Virus record (IMG/VR): IMGVR_UViG_3300024265_000126
Span: 1-39,121 of that record
DNA length: 39,121 nt
Direction: 5' to 3' (one strand)
Source of the DNA: a virus
Below the pieces are notes generated by a model. It was not told where the DNA came from, ran no database searches, and saw only the letters and a program-made list of their open reading frames with translations. The translations under genes and the position numbers were made by a program. Numbering within the stretch: position 1 is the first letter of the stretch; every line of letters begins with the position of its first letter. Positions 7,189 to 15,330 of the stretch are shown piece by piece.

Positions 7189-9713
7189 GTCAGAGATTCG
7201 ACCCAGAGAGCTATCAGAGGTTTCTGGAAGACAAGATGGTGTCCGCTCCGGTGTCAGGGCTCAAGGTCAGTCGGAGTGATCTTAGCTCGTGTCTCAAACC
7301 TCACCAAGCGGACTTGGCTCTCTGGATGCTGCTCGGAGGCAAGCGTGCCTGTTTTGCGGCTTTCGGATTGGGCAAGACGCTGATTCAACTAGAGGTCCTG
7401 AGAATCATCCGTGAGCGCATTGGCGGAGTCTGCATGGTGATCTGTCCGCTCGGGGTCAAGCAAGAATTTCAGCGCGACGGTGCCGACCTACTAGGGCTCA
7501 CGACGGAGTACGTCCGGAGTGATGCCGAGGTCGCGGCATCGGGTGCCGACGTCGTTCTGACGAACTATGAGCGCGTCAGAGATGGTGGAATCTCAGTCGG
7601 AGGGCTCACGGCCGTGTCACTCGATGAGGCGTCGGTACTTCGCGGCTACGGGACGAAGACGTTCCAAGAGTTCCTCCAGATCTTCCCGGACGTACCTTTC
7701 CGCTACGTTGCGACGGCGACTCCGAGCCCGAACCGCTTTAAAGAGTTGATCCACTACAGCGGATTCCTCGGCATCATGGATACCGGGGAAGCGCTCACGC
7801 GGTTTTTTCAGAGGGACAGTCAGAAGGCGAACAATCTCACCCTCTACCCTCACAAAGAACAGGAGTTCTGGGCGTGGCTATCTTCATGGGCTGCATTCGT
7901 CACGAAGCCGAGCGATCTGAGGCACGATGATGCTGGCTACGACTTGCCGCCGCTTGAGGTTCACTATCACGAGATCGACAGCGACCACTCGAAAGCAGGC
8001 TCAGACAACTTCGGCCAGTCGAGACTCTTTAGAGACGTGGCGTTTTCGCTCGCAGAAGCGGCCCGTGAAAAGCGGGACACTCTATCCGCTCGTGTGAGCA
8101 AGGCTATCAAGATCATAGGCGAGGCCCCTGACCGACACTTCATCATCTGGCACCACCTCGAAGATGAGCGCCGCGAGATCAAGCGGCAGTTGCCAGCAGC
8201 GTCTGAGGTCTACGGCTCTTTGGACCTGGAGATTCGGGAGGAGAGAATCATCGCATTCTCCGATGGTGAACTTCAATATCTAGCGACCAAGCCGCGCATC
8301 TCGGGGTCCGGTTGCAACTTTCAACGGCACTGCTCGGATGCGATCTTCGTCGGTATCGACTACAAGTTCAACGATTTCATCCAGGCGATCCACCGCCTCT
8401 GGAGATTCTTACAAGAGCAGACGGTCCATATTCACGTAATCCACACCGAGAGCGAACGGCCCATTCTTCGAGAGCTGCTCGCGAAGTGGGAGCGCCACAA
8501 GGAGCTAGTTTCCAATATGAGCGACCTCATCAGAATTCACCACCTAGCCGACGCGATCACAAGCGGCCTCAAGCGCTCGATCGGAGTCGAGCGGCTCGTC
8601 GCAACCGGCTCAGGATGGCAAGCGGTCCATTCTGATTCGATCCTCGAAACCGCCGAGATGCAAAACGAGAGCATCGACCTAATCGTGACCTCGATTCCGT
8701 TCGGCAACCATTATGAATACAGCCCGAGTTTCAATGATCTCGGGCATTCAACGGGCAACGACCAGTTCTTCGAGCAGATGGATTATCTGACGCCAGAACT
8801 GCTTCGGGTGCTCCGTCCCGGGCGGGTCGCCTGCGTACACGTCAAAGACCGGATCTTGTTCGGCAACGTGACGGGAGACGGCATGCCGACAGTCGACCCG
8901 TTCCACGCCCTGACGATCTTCCACTATCTGAAGCACGGCTTCCGGCTCGCGGGCATGATCACGATCGAAACTGACGTCGTGCGCGAGAACAACCAGACGT
9001 ACCGCCTCGGCTGGACAGAGAATTGTAAAGACTCGACGAAGATGGGAGTCGGGTGTCCCGAGTACCTGCTGCTTTTTCGGAAGCTACCGAGCGACACCAC
9101 GAAAGGCTACGCCGACGTTCCAGTCTCCAAGTCGAAGGATTCCTACACGCGCGGGCGCTGGCAGATCGACGCACGCGCAAAGTGGAACAGTTCCGGGGAA
9201 CGCCATCTGACGCCGACAGAGATCCGGGACACCTCATTGCAGAGGGTCAACGAACATTTCGCCGCGTACATGGCTGGCCACGTATACGATTACGATGAGC
9301 ATGTTAGCCAAGCCGATGCCCTCGACTCGGTGAACCACCTACCGGCGACGTTTCAAGCTCTGAATGTGCCGGCCAGGACCGCTCACGTCTGGCACGACAT
9401 CGTGCGTATGCGAACGCTCAACGCGGAGCAAACGCGAAAGCGCCAACAGAACCACATTTGTCCGCTTCAATTCGACATCATTGATCGCTGCATCCAGCGC
9501 TTCTCCAGTCCCGGCGAGCTGGTTTACGATCCGTTTGCGGGCATCATGTCGGTTCCGTATCGGGCGATTCTGATGGGTCGCAAGGCTATCGGAGTCGAGC
9601 TCGCCTACGATTATTGGCGCGATGGAGTCAAGTACTGCGAAGCAGCAGAGATCAAGGCGCAGACTCCGACGCTCTTTCAGATGTCGGTGACAGAAGAGGA
9701 GGCGACCGGATGA
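7185..9713 (+). CDS. DEAD/SNF2-like helicase fused to DNA methyltransferase
   Basis: The protein has 842 residues, with a GTG start overlapping the preceding stop. The N-terminal helicase half has Walker A FGLGKT near residue 65, a LDEAS box in place of DEAD, TATPSPNRF (motif III), and a C-terminal lobe with a QAIHRLWR motif VI. The second half is a beta-class amino-methyltransferase: catalytic motif IV TSIPFG near residue 503, and motif I DPFAGIMSVPYRA with the acidic GVEL near the C-terminus. SIPF replaces the usual PP[YF] form, which I recall as normal in this phage family. It should methylate adenine N6 or cytosine N4 while moving on DNA, perhaps for protection from host restriction. Confidence 0.88.
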   Translation: MSQRFDPESYQRFLEDKMVSAPVSGLKVSRSDLSSCLKPHQADLALWMLLGGKRACFAAFGLGKTLIQLEVLRIIRERIGGVCMVICPLGVKQEFQRDGADLLGLTTEYVRSDAEVAASGADVVLTNYERVRDGGISVGGLTAVSLDEASVLRGYGTKTFQEFLQIFPDVPFRYVATATPSPNRFKELIHYSGFLGIMDTGEALTRFFQRDSQKANNLTLYPHKEQEFWAWLSSWAAFVTKPSDLRHDDAGYDLPPLEVHYHEIDSDHSKAGSDNFGQSRLFRDVAFSLAEAAREKRDTLSARVSKAIKIIGEAPDRHFIIWHHLEDERREIKRQLPAASEVYGSLDLEIREERIIAFSDGELQYLATKPRISGSGCNFQRHCSDAIFVGIDYKFNDFIQAIHRLWRFLQEQTVHIHVIHTESERPILRELLAKWERHKELVSNMSDLIRIHHLADAITSGLKRSIGVERLVATGSGWQAVHSDSILETAEMQNESIDLIVTSIPFGNHYEYSPSFNDLGHSTGNDQFFEQMDYLTPELLRVLRPGRVACVHVKDRILFGNVTGDGMPTVDPFHALTIFHYLKHGFRLAGMITIETDVVRENNQTYRLGWTENCKDSTKMGVGCPEYLLLFRKLPSDTTKGYADVPVSKSKDSYTRGRWQIDARAKWNSSGERHLTPTEIRDTSLQRVNEHFAAYMAGHVYDYDEHVSQADALDSVNHLPATFQALNVPARTAHVWHDIVRMRTLNAEQTRKRQQNHICPLQFDIIDRCIQRFSSPGELVYDPFAGIMSVPYRAILMGRKAIGVELAYDYWRDGVKYCEAAEIKAQTPTLFQMSVTEEEATG

Positions 9714-10315
9714 GCTGGCTCGACCGAGGACTCGAAGACTGGATTGCGAAGTTGGGACGGCACGGATGGAGTGATCGACAATACGCGGAGATTATCTCCG
9801 CACTCCATGCCGCCTACGAGGGCGGCTTCGAAGACGGAGCCGGAGACCTAGAGGCGACGCGGGCTCTCCTTAAAGACGCTGCCCACAAAATCGCGGAGCT
9901 AAGTCAGACTGTCGAGCTTCTGAGCCGTCCTCATGGTTTGGGAGTGGAGCGCTCTGACGCTTCGGAGATAATCGGAGGGGTAGAGAAGCCCCCGGAACTA
10001 AACTTCAAGCAGCAAGGGGCACCAGAGACGGCGACTGAGAATCTTTCAGATAAGCCTTGGCCCTCGGTGGGCACCCGGGTGCGATCACGTCGAGGATTCG
10101 CCGGAGTCCCGAGAGGGACCGAGGGCGTCGTCGACGCAGACTATGACTCGGACGTCATGGTCGCATGGGATCTCCCGGATCGGCCGTTGCCGCCGGACTA
10201 TGGAATCCGCTGCATGGTCTCAACGTTCAAGCCGCCGATGGCGGCCGAGCCCGGGGCTCCGCTTCGGGACGGCTTCGACAAGAGGACCGAACTCGACATG
10301 CTGGAGGAGGTATGA
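9710..10315 (+). CDS. Phage protein with SH3/KOW-like segment
   Basis: The protein has 201 residues, with the start set by the ATGA overlap at 9710. The N-terminus is helical (amphipathic WIAKLGRHGWSDRQYAEIIS). The C-terminal part (GTRVRSRRGFAGVPRGTEG followed by VVDADYDSDVMVAWDLP) reads like a small beta-barrel that recurs in phage accessory proteins. No catalytic motif is visible and the function is unknown. Confidence 0.7.
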   Translation: MSWLDRGLEDWIAKLGRHGWSDRQYAEIISALHAAYEGGFEDGAGDLEATRALLKDAAHKIAELSQTVELLSRPHGLGVERSDASEIIGGVEKPPELNFKQQGAPETATENLSDKPWPSVGTRVRSRRGFAGVPRGTEGVVDADYDSDVMVAWDLPDRPLPPDYGIRCMVSTFKPPMAAEPGAPLRDGFDKRTELDMLEEV

Positions 10316-10830
10316 CGAAACGAGACAGACTCCTCGCCTCGATCAGTAGGAAGCGAGAAAGTATCTCGAATCTCAGGTCTCAGGTACACGAACTGGAGAG
10401 CGAGGTCCAGGAACGTCTCGACGCTCTCGCTCCGCTCGTAAGCCCGGTCTCAGTCGGAGATCGCCTACTGTTCGAGCGGAGGAAGTCGGGCGGCAGAATC
10501 GGCTACGGCTACCGATCGAAGCCTGGACCGGATCGGTGGATGGCCGAGTGCTGGGAGGTGACGAAGATCGGAGCCCGAACGCATGGCCGTTCCGACTTCG
10601 AGGACGATCCTATCGACCTCCACTGGACCGCGAGACTCAAGCGAATTCGCAAAGACGGAACCGATAGCAAGGGATCGGATCAGAGCCTCTACTGCCGGGA
10701 GGGATACATGAGCGTTCCGCATCTCTATGACGAGTTCAAAATTGGCGGCAAGGCTGCGACGAGAGGTTTGCTAGAAATCCGAGCGATCCGCAAGTTCAGG
10801 ATCGAACCGGCGGCGGAGGTCGAGAGATGA
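10312..10830 (+). CDS. Hypothetical coiled-coil plus beta protein
   Basis: The protein has 172 residues. The ATG at 10312 overlaps the previous stop (ATGA) and AGGAGG lies 5 bases upstream. The first 35 residues form a coiled coil (SISNLRSQVHELESEVQERL), and the rest is basic and probably beta-rich. No recognised family. Confidence 0.7.
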   Translation: MTKRDRLLASISRKRESISNLRSQVHELESEVQERLDALAPLVSPVSVGDRLLFERRKSGGRIGYGYRSKPGPDRWMAECWEVTKIGARTHGRSDFEDDPIDLHWTARLKRIRKDGTDSKGSDQSLYCREGYMSVPHLYDEFKIGGKAATRGLLEIRAIRKFRIEPAAEVER

Positions 10831-11015
10831 GCAGCAACGACTTCCCGACCGCTCGCTACTTGGCAGACATCATCGTGACCACTTGCCGGATATGCCACCA
10901 GCGCAAGGCGACCTGTGAACTCATGGACCGTTGGAACGGGAGCCTCGGATTCGTATGCCGGCAGTGCGGGAAGGCGGCCATCGCGGACGCAAAGAGAGGA
11001 GAGTTCGAGCGATGA
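10827..11015 (+). CDS. Zinc-ribbon protein
   Basis: The protein has 62 residues and an ATGA start. CRICHQRKATC and CRQCG supply two CxxC knuckles for one zinc. It is the last gene before the structured leader at 11016-11139. Possibly a small nucleic-acid or protein adaptor; the function is unknown. Confidence 0.7.
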   Translation: MSSNDFPTARYLADIIVTTCRICHQRKATCELMDRWNGSLGFVCRQCGKAAIADAKRGEFER

Positions 11016-11139
11016 ATTTTTGCGCTATACTGTCTGAGCCACAGTCGCTCTGTGACAGGGCCGGTGGGGTTCCAATTCCTCACCGAACCGGCCCCCCGGC
11101 CCCTCTTTTAAGGTTTGGTGAGAAAGGTTCGGTGAGGCA
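11016..11139 (+). promoter_or_regulatory. Structured leader with mutually exclusive hairpins before HNH/replication genes
   Basis: This is a non-coding gap. A TATACT -10-like box lies at 11028-11033 with only a weak -35. A CACAG/CTGTG hairpin follows at about 11040-11055. Next comes a GC-rich stem in which 11058-11065 pairs with 11087-11094, extended by an inner 4-bp stem. CCTCACCGAACC (11078-11089), part of that stem, is also the exact reverse complement of GGTTCGGTGAGG (11126-11137), which overlaps the ribosome site of the gene at 11140. A near copy, GGTTTGGTGAG, lies at 11112-11122. The leader can therefore fold to free or to hide the ribosome site. The pairing is seen; a regulatory role is inferred. 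The only T-run is short and distant from the stem, so a terminator is unlikely. Confidence 0.55.
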
Positions 11140-11469
11140 ATGGCCTATAGCGATCTTCTAAGAGATCCGAGATGGCAACGTAAGCGCCTGGAGATTCTCC
11201 AGCGTGATGGTTTCGCGTGCCGGTGTTGCGGCTCCAAAACCGAAACACTTCACGTCCACCACGGCTACTACGCGAGGGGACGCAAGCCGTGGGAGTACAA
11301 CAACGAATCTCTCTGGACCGTTTGCGAAGAGTGCCACGGATTATCCCAAGACCTCTTGACCGATTTACGCCGGGTAGTCGGGCACTTAACTCCGGCTGAG
11401 CTATCTGATCTGACGCACGGACTAGTCCACAAAGTCGGGGACCGTATACGAGCGGAGCCGGGCCAGTGA
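11140..11469 (+). CDS. HNH endonuclease-domain protein
   Basis: The protein has 109 residues. The zinc knuckles are C27-x2-C30 and C62-x2-C65. Between them lie the HNH residues H40-H41 (LHVHHGYY), N54-N55 and H66 (CEECHG). The compact domain fills nearly the whole protein, so it could be a free-standing nicking or packaging-associated nuclease or a homing remnant. It is translated from the structured leader and overlaps the replication initiator by GTGA, which suggests co-expression with replication genes. Confidence 0.8.
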   Translation: MAYSDLLRDPRWQRKRLEILQRDGFACRCCGSKTETLHVHHGYYARGRKPWEYNNESLWTVCEECHGLSQDLLTDLRRVVGHLTPAELSDLTHGLVHKVGDRIRAEPGQ

Positions 11470-12221
11470 GCTTCACCGCCCTTGCCGCAGTAATCGACAA
11501 TGCGAACCAGGAGCGCCTCCGAGGGGCGAAGGTTTCAGAGCGCTGCATTCTGATGCTCCTGGCCTATCGCCACAACCACGAGACGGGGAAGTGCTGCCCT
11601 CATATCAAAACGATCTCCAAGGAGACCGGCCTTTCGCCCCGAGCCGTTCGGGCAAATCTCACACTGCTAGAGCAGCGCGGAGTCCTTACTCGGCGTCCGA
11701 TTCTGAGAGGTCAAAAGATGATCGGGCAGCAATATGACCTCAACGTCGACCCGCCAGAGAACAAGCCGAAGAGGGGGGCCGAATCTGCCAGGGTAGGGAG
11801 GCAGAATCCGCCAAACAGGGGGGCCGAATCTGCCAAAACAGGGGGGCCGAATCTGCCCCCAGAACAGAAAGAAGAAGAAAGGAAAAAGAGAAACTCAGGA
11901 GAGAGAGAGGCCGCGATCCAAGAATTCGAGTCTCAATTTTGGCCCGCATGGCCGAAGAAGGCAGCGAGGAAGGACGCGGCGAAGGCCTACGTGACCGGGA
12001 GGCTTAACGGGATGCCAGCCATCGAGGAACTACTGGCCTCGATCAAGAAGCACAGCGGCGGCAAGCAGTGGCTCGACGGGTTCATCCCTCACGCCGCAAC
12101 CTGGATCAGGGGCGAGAGGTGGGGTGACGAAGTAGACACGCCGAGGCCAACCGGCCGTCACGCGGCTCCGGCCTGGGTCGACCCGGCGAAGCGGAAGATA
12201 AAGACGAGGAGGACATCATGA
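11466..12221 (+). CDS. Replication initiator, lambda O-like, with internal origin
   Basis: The protein has 251 residues and a GTG start. The N-terminal domain (about 1-95) is a winged helix with a clear helix-turn-helix (IKTISKETGLSPRAVRANLTL). A flexible linker (about 97-145) contains GAESA repeats and a Lys/Glu run. The C-terminal domain (FWPAWPKKAARKDAAKAY to PHAATWIRGERWGDE) is the common phage initiator domain thought to contact the helicase or loader. The linker is low-complexity because its DNA carries four 17-bp iterons, as in lambda O. The helicase loader gene follows with an ATGA overlap. Confidence 0.85.
   Translation: MSFTALAAVIDNANQERLRGAKVSERCILMLLAYRHNHETGKCCPHIKTISKETGLSPRAVRANLTLLEQRGVLTRRPILRGQKMIGQQYDLNVDPPENKPKRGAESARVGRQNPPNRGAESAKTGGPNLPPEQKEEERKKRNSGEREAAIQEFESQFWPAWPKKAARKDAAKAYVTGRLNGMPAIEELLASIKKHSGGKQWLDGFIPHAATWIRGERWGDEVDTPRPTGRHAAPAWVDPAKRKIKTRRTS
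11773..11911 (+). repeat. Four iterons plus purine-rich tract: candidate replication origin
   Basis: Units of GGGGGGCCGAATCTGCC begin at 11773, 11818 and 11841, with a diverged copy GGGAGGCAGAATCCGCC at 11796. Spacings are 23, 22 and 23 bp, about two helical turns, so all copies face the same side of the DNA. Immediately downstream (11858-11911) is an almost pure A/G stretch, AT-richer than its surroundings, which could unwind. The arrangement inside the initiator gene matches the lambda ori plan. The repeats are seen; origin function is inferred. Confidence 0.82.
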
Positions 12222-12970
12222 GCGAGTGTCCTAAGTGCAACGGCCGAGGCTGGCTGGCTGTCACCGAGTCAGTCAACGTCATGAGCAACGATGAGGTCGG
12301 AACCGTGCAAAGCGCCCAGCCGTGCGACTGCCGCTACGAGTGGGAGTTCATTCTCCAGCGAGCCGGAGTCCCAGCGGAGCATCGAGCGGTCCCGGAGGAT
12401 CTACCGATTCCGGATCCCGACATCGAGAGCTGGAGCGGCGATCCCTGGTGCATGGTGTTCTTGCCGAGGGTCGAGGATGACGGCTCGGTGCCGAGACCGA
12501 ATGGGACGGGGAAGACCTGGATGGCGGTTCGAGTCCTCGGGCTCTGGATTCGAGAGGGACGCGGGCCGTTTCAATTCGATGGGCCGATACGAAGGGGCAA
12601 GCTGGTCGGCTTCGGCGCGCCGCGTTTCGCTCAAGTCGGCTGGGCTATTGAGAGCATGCGCCGGGACATCGGGACCGGCTCTACCGCCACGATGGACGCG
12701 CTCTGCAACGCTCGGCTATTGGTCCTCGACGATTGGGCCGCGATGCGGCAGACGGAGTACGGCCAAGAACGAATGAGGCTACTCGTAGAGCATCGATCGA
12801 CGAACTCGCTACCGACGATAGTTACCTGCGACCGGCCGCTCGAAGCGGTCGATTCTCAGGGTGAAGCGGCCGTGGAGATTCGGCTGGCGTCAAGGATGGG
12901 GAAGCGGTCGAGCGATGGGAAGTCCTACGCTTTCGAGATCGACCACGCAACAGATAGGAGGACGGGATAG
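12218..12970 (+). CDS. DnaC-like helicase loader, AAA+ ATPase
   Basis: The protein has 250 residues. A zinc-binding N-terminus (CPKCNGRGW and CDC) precedes an AAA+ core: Walker A NGTGKT (95-100), Walker B LLVLDD (167-172), a sensor-like TIVTCDRP, and an arginine-bearing ASRMGKRS segment. It should load the replicative helicase at the origin bound by the initiator encoded just upstream. The two genes form the familiar initiator-loader pair. Confidence 0.86.
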   Translation: MSECPKCNGRGWLAVTESVNVMSNDEVGTVQSAQPCDCRYEWEFILQRAGVPAEHRAVPEDLPIPDPDIESWSGDPWCMVFLPRVEDDGSVPRPNGTGKTWMAVRVLGLWIREGRGPFQFDGPIRRGKLVGFGAPRFAQVGWAIESMRRDIGTGSTATMDALCNARLLVLDDWAAMRQTEYGQERMRLLVEHRSTNSLPTIVTCDRPLEAVDSQGEAAVEIRLASRMGKRSSDGKSYAFEIDHATDRRTG

Positions 12971-13117
12971 ATGGGAACGAACTACTACGTCGCGGTTGAC
13001 ACTTGTCCTACGTGTGAGCGGGGGGAAGAAGTCCATATCGCCAGACACCAGATCGGTTATGGATGTGTCGGTCACGGGGCAGGGACTTGGGACTTGATAA
13101 CGGGAGACTTTTCTTGA
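12971..13117 (+). CDS. Short MGTNYY-family phage protein
   Basis: The 48-residue peptide begins MGTNYYVAVDTCPTC, contains the pair C12/C15 and ends shortly after GYGCVGHG. The opening MGTNYY with a nearby CPxC and a following HI motif is characteristic of a small phage protein family of unknown function. The ATG directly follows the loader stop, and its own stop overlaps a TTG start (TTGA). Confidence 0.66.
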   Translation: MGTNYYVAVDTCPTCERGEEVHIARHQIGYGCVGHGAGTWDLITGDFS

Positions 13118-13662
13118 GCCCGCGCTACCGACAGCCCGACCGGAGATGCCCGCATTGCGGAGGCCCGAAGTTCATCAAAACCGAGGGCGGGTCAGCCTAT
13201 GAGTGCGACTGCGACAAGATCGAGCCTTGTAGCCTCTGCGAGGGTCGCGGCTTTCGGAAGATCTCCGGAGAGTCGATCAAGTGCGTCTGCCAGGGAGGGC
13301 CGGGCGTAATCGATCGAGGGTTTCCGCCGGAGACGAGAGCCCGAGCCGATAGCCGGGAGACCTCGCGGAAGGCGGCCGACTTCGTCTGTCCGAATCTGAA
13401 CGCGAACCAATGGCAGGTTTACTATGCGCTCGTGGCGCTCGGCTCAGCGATTCACCAGAAGATTGTCGCGGCTATCCGAGAAACTGAGCTACGCTGTGAG
13501 CGCGGCCACACGCAATCGTCCTCGGGAATACGGACGCGGACGGCGGAGCTGGTCGAGATCGGATTGGTTCGAGATACCGGACGGACGGCGAAGACTGAGG
13601 CAGGATTTGACTCTACGGTTTGGGCGGCGGTCTCGATGACGCAACTTGAGGTCGGATCATGA
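13114..13662 (+). CDS. Zinc-finger plus winged-helix protein
   Basis: The protein has 182 residues if it starts at the TTG at 13114, which overlaps the preceding stop. An upstream start would run through the MGTNYY gene. The N-terminus has three Cys clusters (CPHCGG, CDCDK followed by CSLCEGRG, and CVCQGG), similar to a DnaJ-type zinc module. The C-terminal half (NANQWQVYYALVALGSAIHQ to LVEIGLVRDTGR) reads as a winged helix with species of order helix, recognition helix and wing. It is probably a DNA-binding accessory factor of replication or transcription. Confidence 0.7.
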   Translation: MSPRYRQPDRRCPHCGGPKFIKTEGGSAYECDCDKIEPCSLCEGRGFRKISGESIKCVCQGGPGVIDRGFPPETRARADSRETSRKAADFVCPNLNANQWQVYYALVALGSAIHQKIVAAIRETELRCERGHTQSSSGIRTRTAELVEIGLVRDTGRTAKTEAGFDSTVWAAVSMTQLEVGS

Positions 13663-13886
13663 CTCCCTGGACCGTGACGCGAGACGGCGAAGTCCGGGTG
13701 CGCGCTACACGGAGGCTGCTTGGCTCGGCAAGGCCATGTCGAATTCCGTCGACGACCTGGAATGGGCAACTGGCAATGAGGACAACTTGGATTGCGAAGC
13801 TCCACGGAGGTCTAGAGATCGGTGATTTCAATAAACAGAGACGAGCGGCCGAGGCCGTCTATAAGACAGCGGAGGCGTGGATGTGA
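13659..13886 (+). CDS. Hypothetical protein
   Basis: The protein has 75 residues with an ATGA start overlap. It is Arg-rich at the N-terminus with a C-terminal helix (FNKQRRAAEAVYKTAEAW). There is no recognised motif. The stop overlaps a GTG start for the next gene. Confidence 0.62.
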   Translation: MTPWTVTRDGEVRVRATRRLLGSARPCRIPSTTWNGQLAMRTTWIAKLHGGLEIGDFNKQRRAAEAVYKTAEAWM

Positions 13887-14512
13887 CCTGGACCGCCGTC
13901 GAGATGCCGCTCTGTATTCTCCGGGTCGGAACACGACCCAACGCCGTGCTAGTGAAGCAACAGATCCTCGCGCTCTCTAAGAGCCCGGAGATCTACGACC
14001 GGCCCCGGGTTATCGGTGAGCTGGTAACTCGTGGCGAGGCGACGGTGATTGCGGCGAAGCGGCTCGGTTGGGGAGCGATCGAGGTCCAGAAGAAAAGCGA
14101 GCGTCAGGCCAAGAAAGAATACGACGGTCCGCCGTGTCGGCCGGTTTGGATCCTGGAGGAAGTCGAGCCGTTGGTCGAGGTACTCCAGGAGCGACTCATC
14201 GAGATGCTGAACGGTGACGGCGGTCCCTTAGTCTCGAAAGCGCGGGCTCTAGAGTTCGCGATCGTGTGCACATTGCATGAAACGGGATTCCCTGGCGAGG
14301 CGATAGGACGCGATCTAAGCGCCGCACTCTCGCTTTCCGGGGCTCTCCCCCATAATCAACCACCCGAAGCCACCCTAGACCCCGCTACGATCCACGTAGG
14401 GGGCAATGGCGGGCCTCGGAGACTCTCCACAGGAGGAGGAAACCATGTCAGAGAAGAAAACGAAGATAGACGAAGAGGCGGGCAAGCTGCCGTCGTGGCT
14501 AGTGGGCTTTGA
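13883..14512 (+). CDS. Hypothetical protein
   Basis: The protein has 209 residues from the GTG at 13883; a GTG two codons upstream is an alternative. The core is mixed alpha/beta (VIGELVTRGEATVIAAKRLG). The C-terminal 50 residues are Pro/Gly-rich and become unlike normal protein after about 14400. The last 68 bases overlap the next gene, so the true end of the functional domain may be earlier. The stretch LPHNQPPEA is a motif I have seen in phage proteins of unknown role. Confidence 0.6.
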   Translation: MTWTAVEMPLCILRVGTRPNAVLVKQQILALSKSPEIYDRPRVIGELVTRGEATVIAAKRLGWGAIEVQKKSERQAKKEYDGPPCRPVWILEEVEPLVEVLQERLIEMLNGDGGPLVSKARALEFAIVCTLHETGFPGEAIGRDLSAALSLSGALPHNQPPEATLDPATIHVGGNGGPRRLSTGGGNHVREENEDRRRGGQAAVVASGL

Positions 14513-14951
14513 CTCGTCGCTGTTCGCGGCTCCGGTCCCGCTCGCTGGCACCGAGGTCGAGTTCCGCAAGACCCAGGTCGTCGATCTCATGAGCGAGGCG
14601 TCGGAACTCGACGATGAAAGCCAGCGTCTCGGCTCGGAGAAGTCGGCCGTCGATAAGGTTCTCAAGGATAAGCAAGCCGACGCAAGGAGGATCGCCCACG
14701 AGATCCATTTCAAGGTCCGCAACGAAGAGGTCGAGTGCGTCCGCGTCCCGCTAGTCGAGGAGGGGCTCGTTGCTCTGAGACGACCGGACAAGCGAGGCAT
14801 GCCGATCCTGGCGCTCTACGATCTCGGTGACGCCGAGGCGGAAGCGACCGGACAGATCAAGCTTAACGCTCGAAGCCGGAAGTTCACTGAGGAGACGGCA
14901 GCTCGGGTTGCTGCATTTTCTGAGGTCGAGAGAGCGAGGCTTCACAGGTGA
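14445..14951 (+). CDS. Hypothetical phage protein
   Basis: The protein has 168 residues. An AGGAGGAGG site lies 5 bases before the ATG at 14445, better than any upstream start. A coiled-coil-like middle (LMSEASELDDESQRLGSEKS) is followed by a beta-rich part. The protein is acidic. There is no motif for a function. Confidence 0.72.
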   Translation: MSEKKTKIDEEAGKLPSWLVGFDSSLFAAPVPLAGTEVEFRKTQVVDLMSEASELDDESQRLGSEKSAVDKVLKDKQADARRIAHEIHFKVRNEEVECVRVPLVEEGLVALRRPDKRGMPILALYDLGDAEAEATGQIKLNARSRKFTEETAARVAAFSEVERARLHR

Positions 14952-15241
14952 TTGCGGGAATGAACGATAACGATGCCTGTTGTGCCTGTCTGGCGGTCAA
15001 GTACGATCCCGTCGTCGGTAAAGATCTCACAACTGAACGCTGGCGGTGTCCGAACTGCGGCGGTGAGTTCCAACGAGTCCGACCGAAGACCGTCGCCGTG
15101 GACTGGGAGAAACTGCGGGAGGCGCTGGAGAAGGAGGCAGACGAATACTACTACGCAGACGGTGCCTGCATGTGGCCCGGCTGTGAATTTTGGGAGCATG
15201 GCCCTCACTCCGATTGCTGCCCACTGGAGGAGAAGGAATGA
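14948..15241 (+). CDS. Cys-rich zinc-ribbon protein
   Basis: The protein has up to 97 residues, from a GTG overlapping the preceding stop or from the ATG at 14960. CCAC and CPNCGGEF form a zinc ribbon. A second Cys group lies at the C-terminus (CMWPGCEF, CCP). Its function is unknown. The stop overlaps the next start (ATGA). Confidence 0.66.
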   Translation: MIAGMNDNDACCACLAVKYDPVVGKDLTTERWRCPNCGGEFQRVRPKTVAVDWEKLREALEKEADEYYYADGACMWPGCEFWEHGPHSDCCPLEEKE

Positions 15242-15330
15242 GCCTGAATGAAATTGTGTGCCTCGCGATCGCTTCGTTTTGCGCCGGAGTCTTCGTGACT
15301 TGCTTCGTCGCACGGCGGTTCCTCAGATGA
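15238..15330 (+). CDS. 30-residue membrane peptide
   Basis: The peptide begins MSLNEIVCLAIASFCAGVFV and ends in RRFLR, so nearly the whole chain is one membrane helix with a basic end. Both junctions are ATGA overlaps, which supports translation by coupling. The function is unknown; size and topology resemble small phage lysis or membrane-stress peptides. Confidence 0.5.
   Translation: MSLNEIVCLAIASFCAGVFVTCFVARRFLR

Noticed and set aside
11058-11094. tRNA-like T-arm (GGTTCCAATTCC) in the leader
   Set aside because: There is no acceptor stem, anticodon arm or D-arm around it. The bases are better explained by the nested GC stem.
11087-11112. Intrinsic terminator after the zinc-ribbon gene
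   Set aside because: The stem is followed by a C-rich run. The T-tract is only four bases and more than ten bases away.
11773-11857. CRISPR-like array
   Set aside because: Repeats are 17 bp with only 5-6 bp between them and lie within an initiator gene. Iterons fit better.
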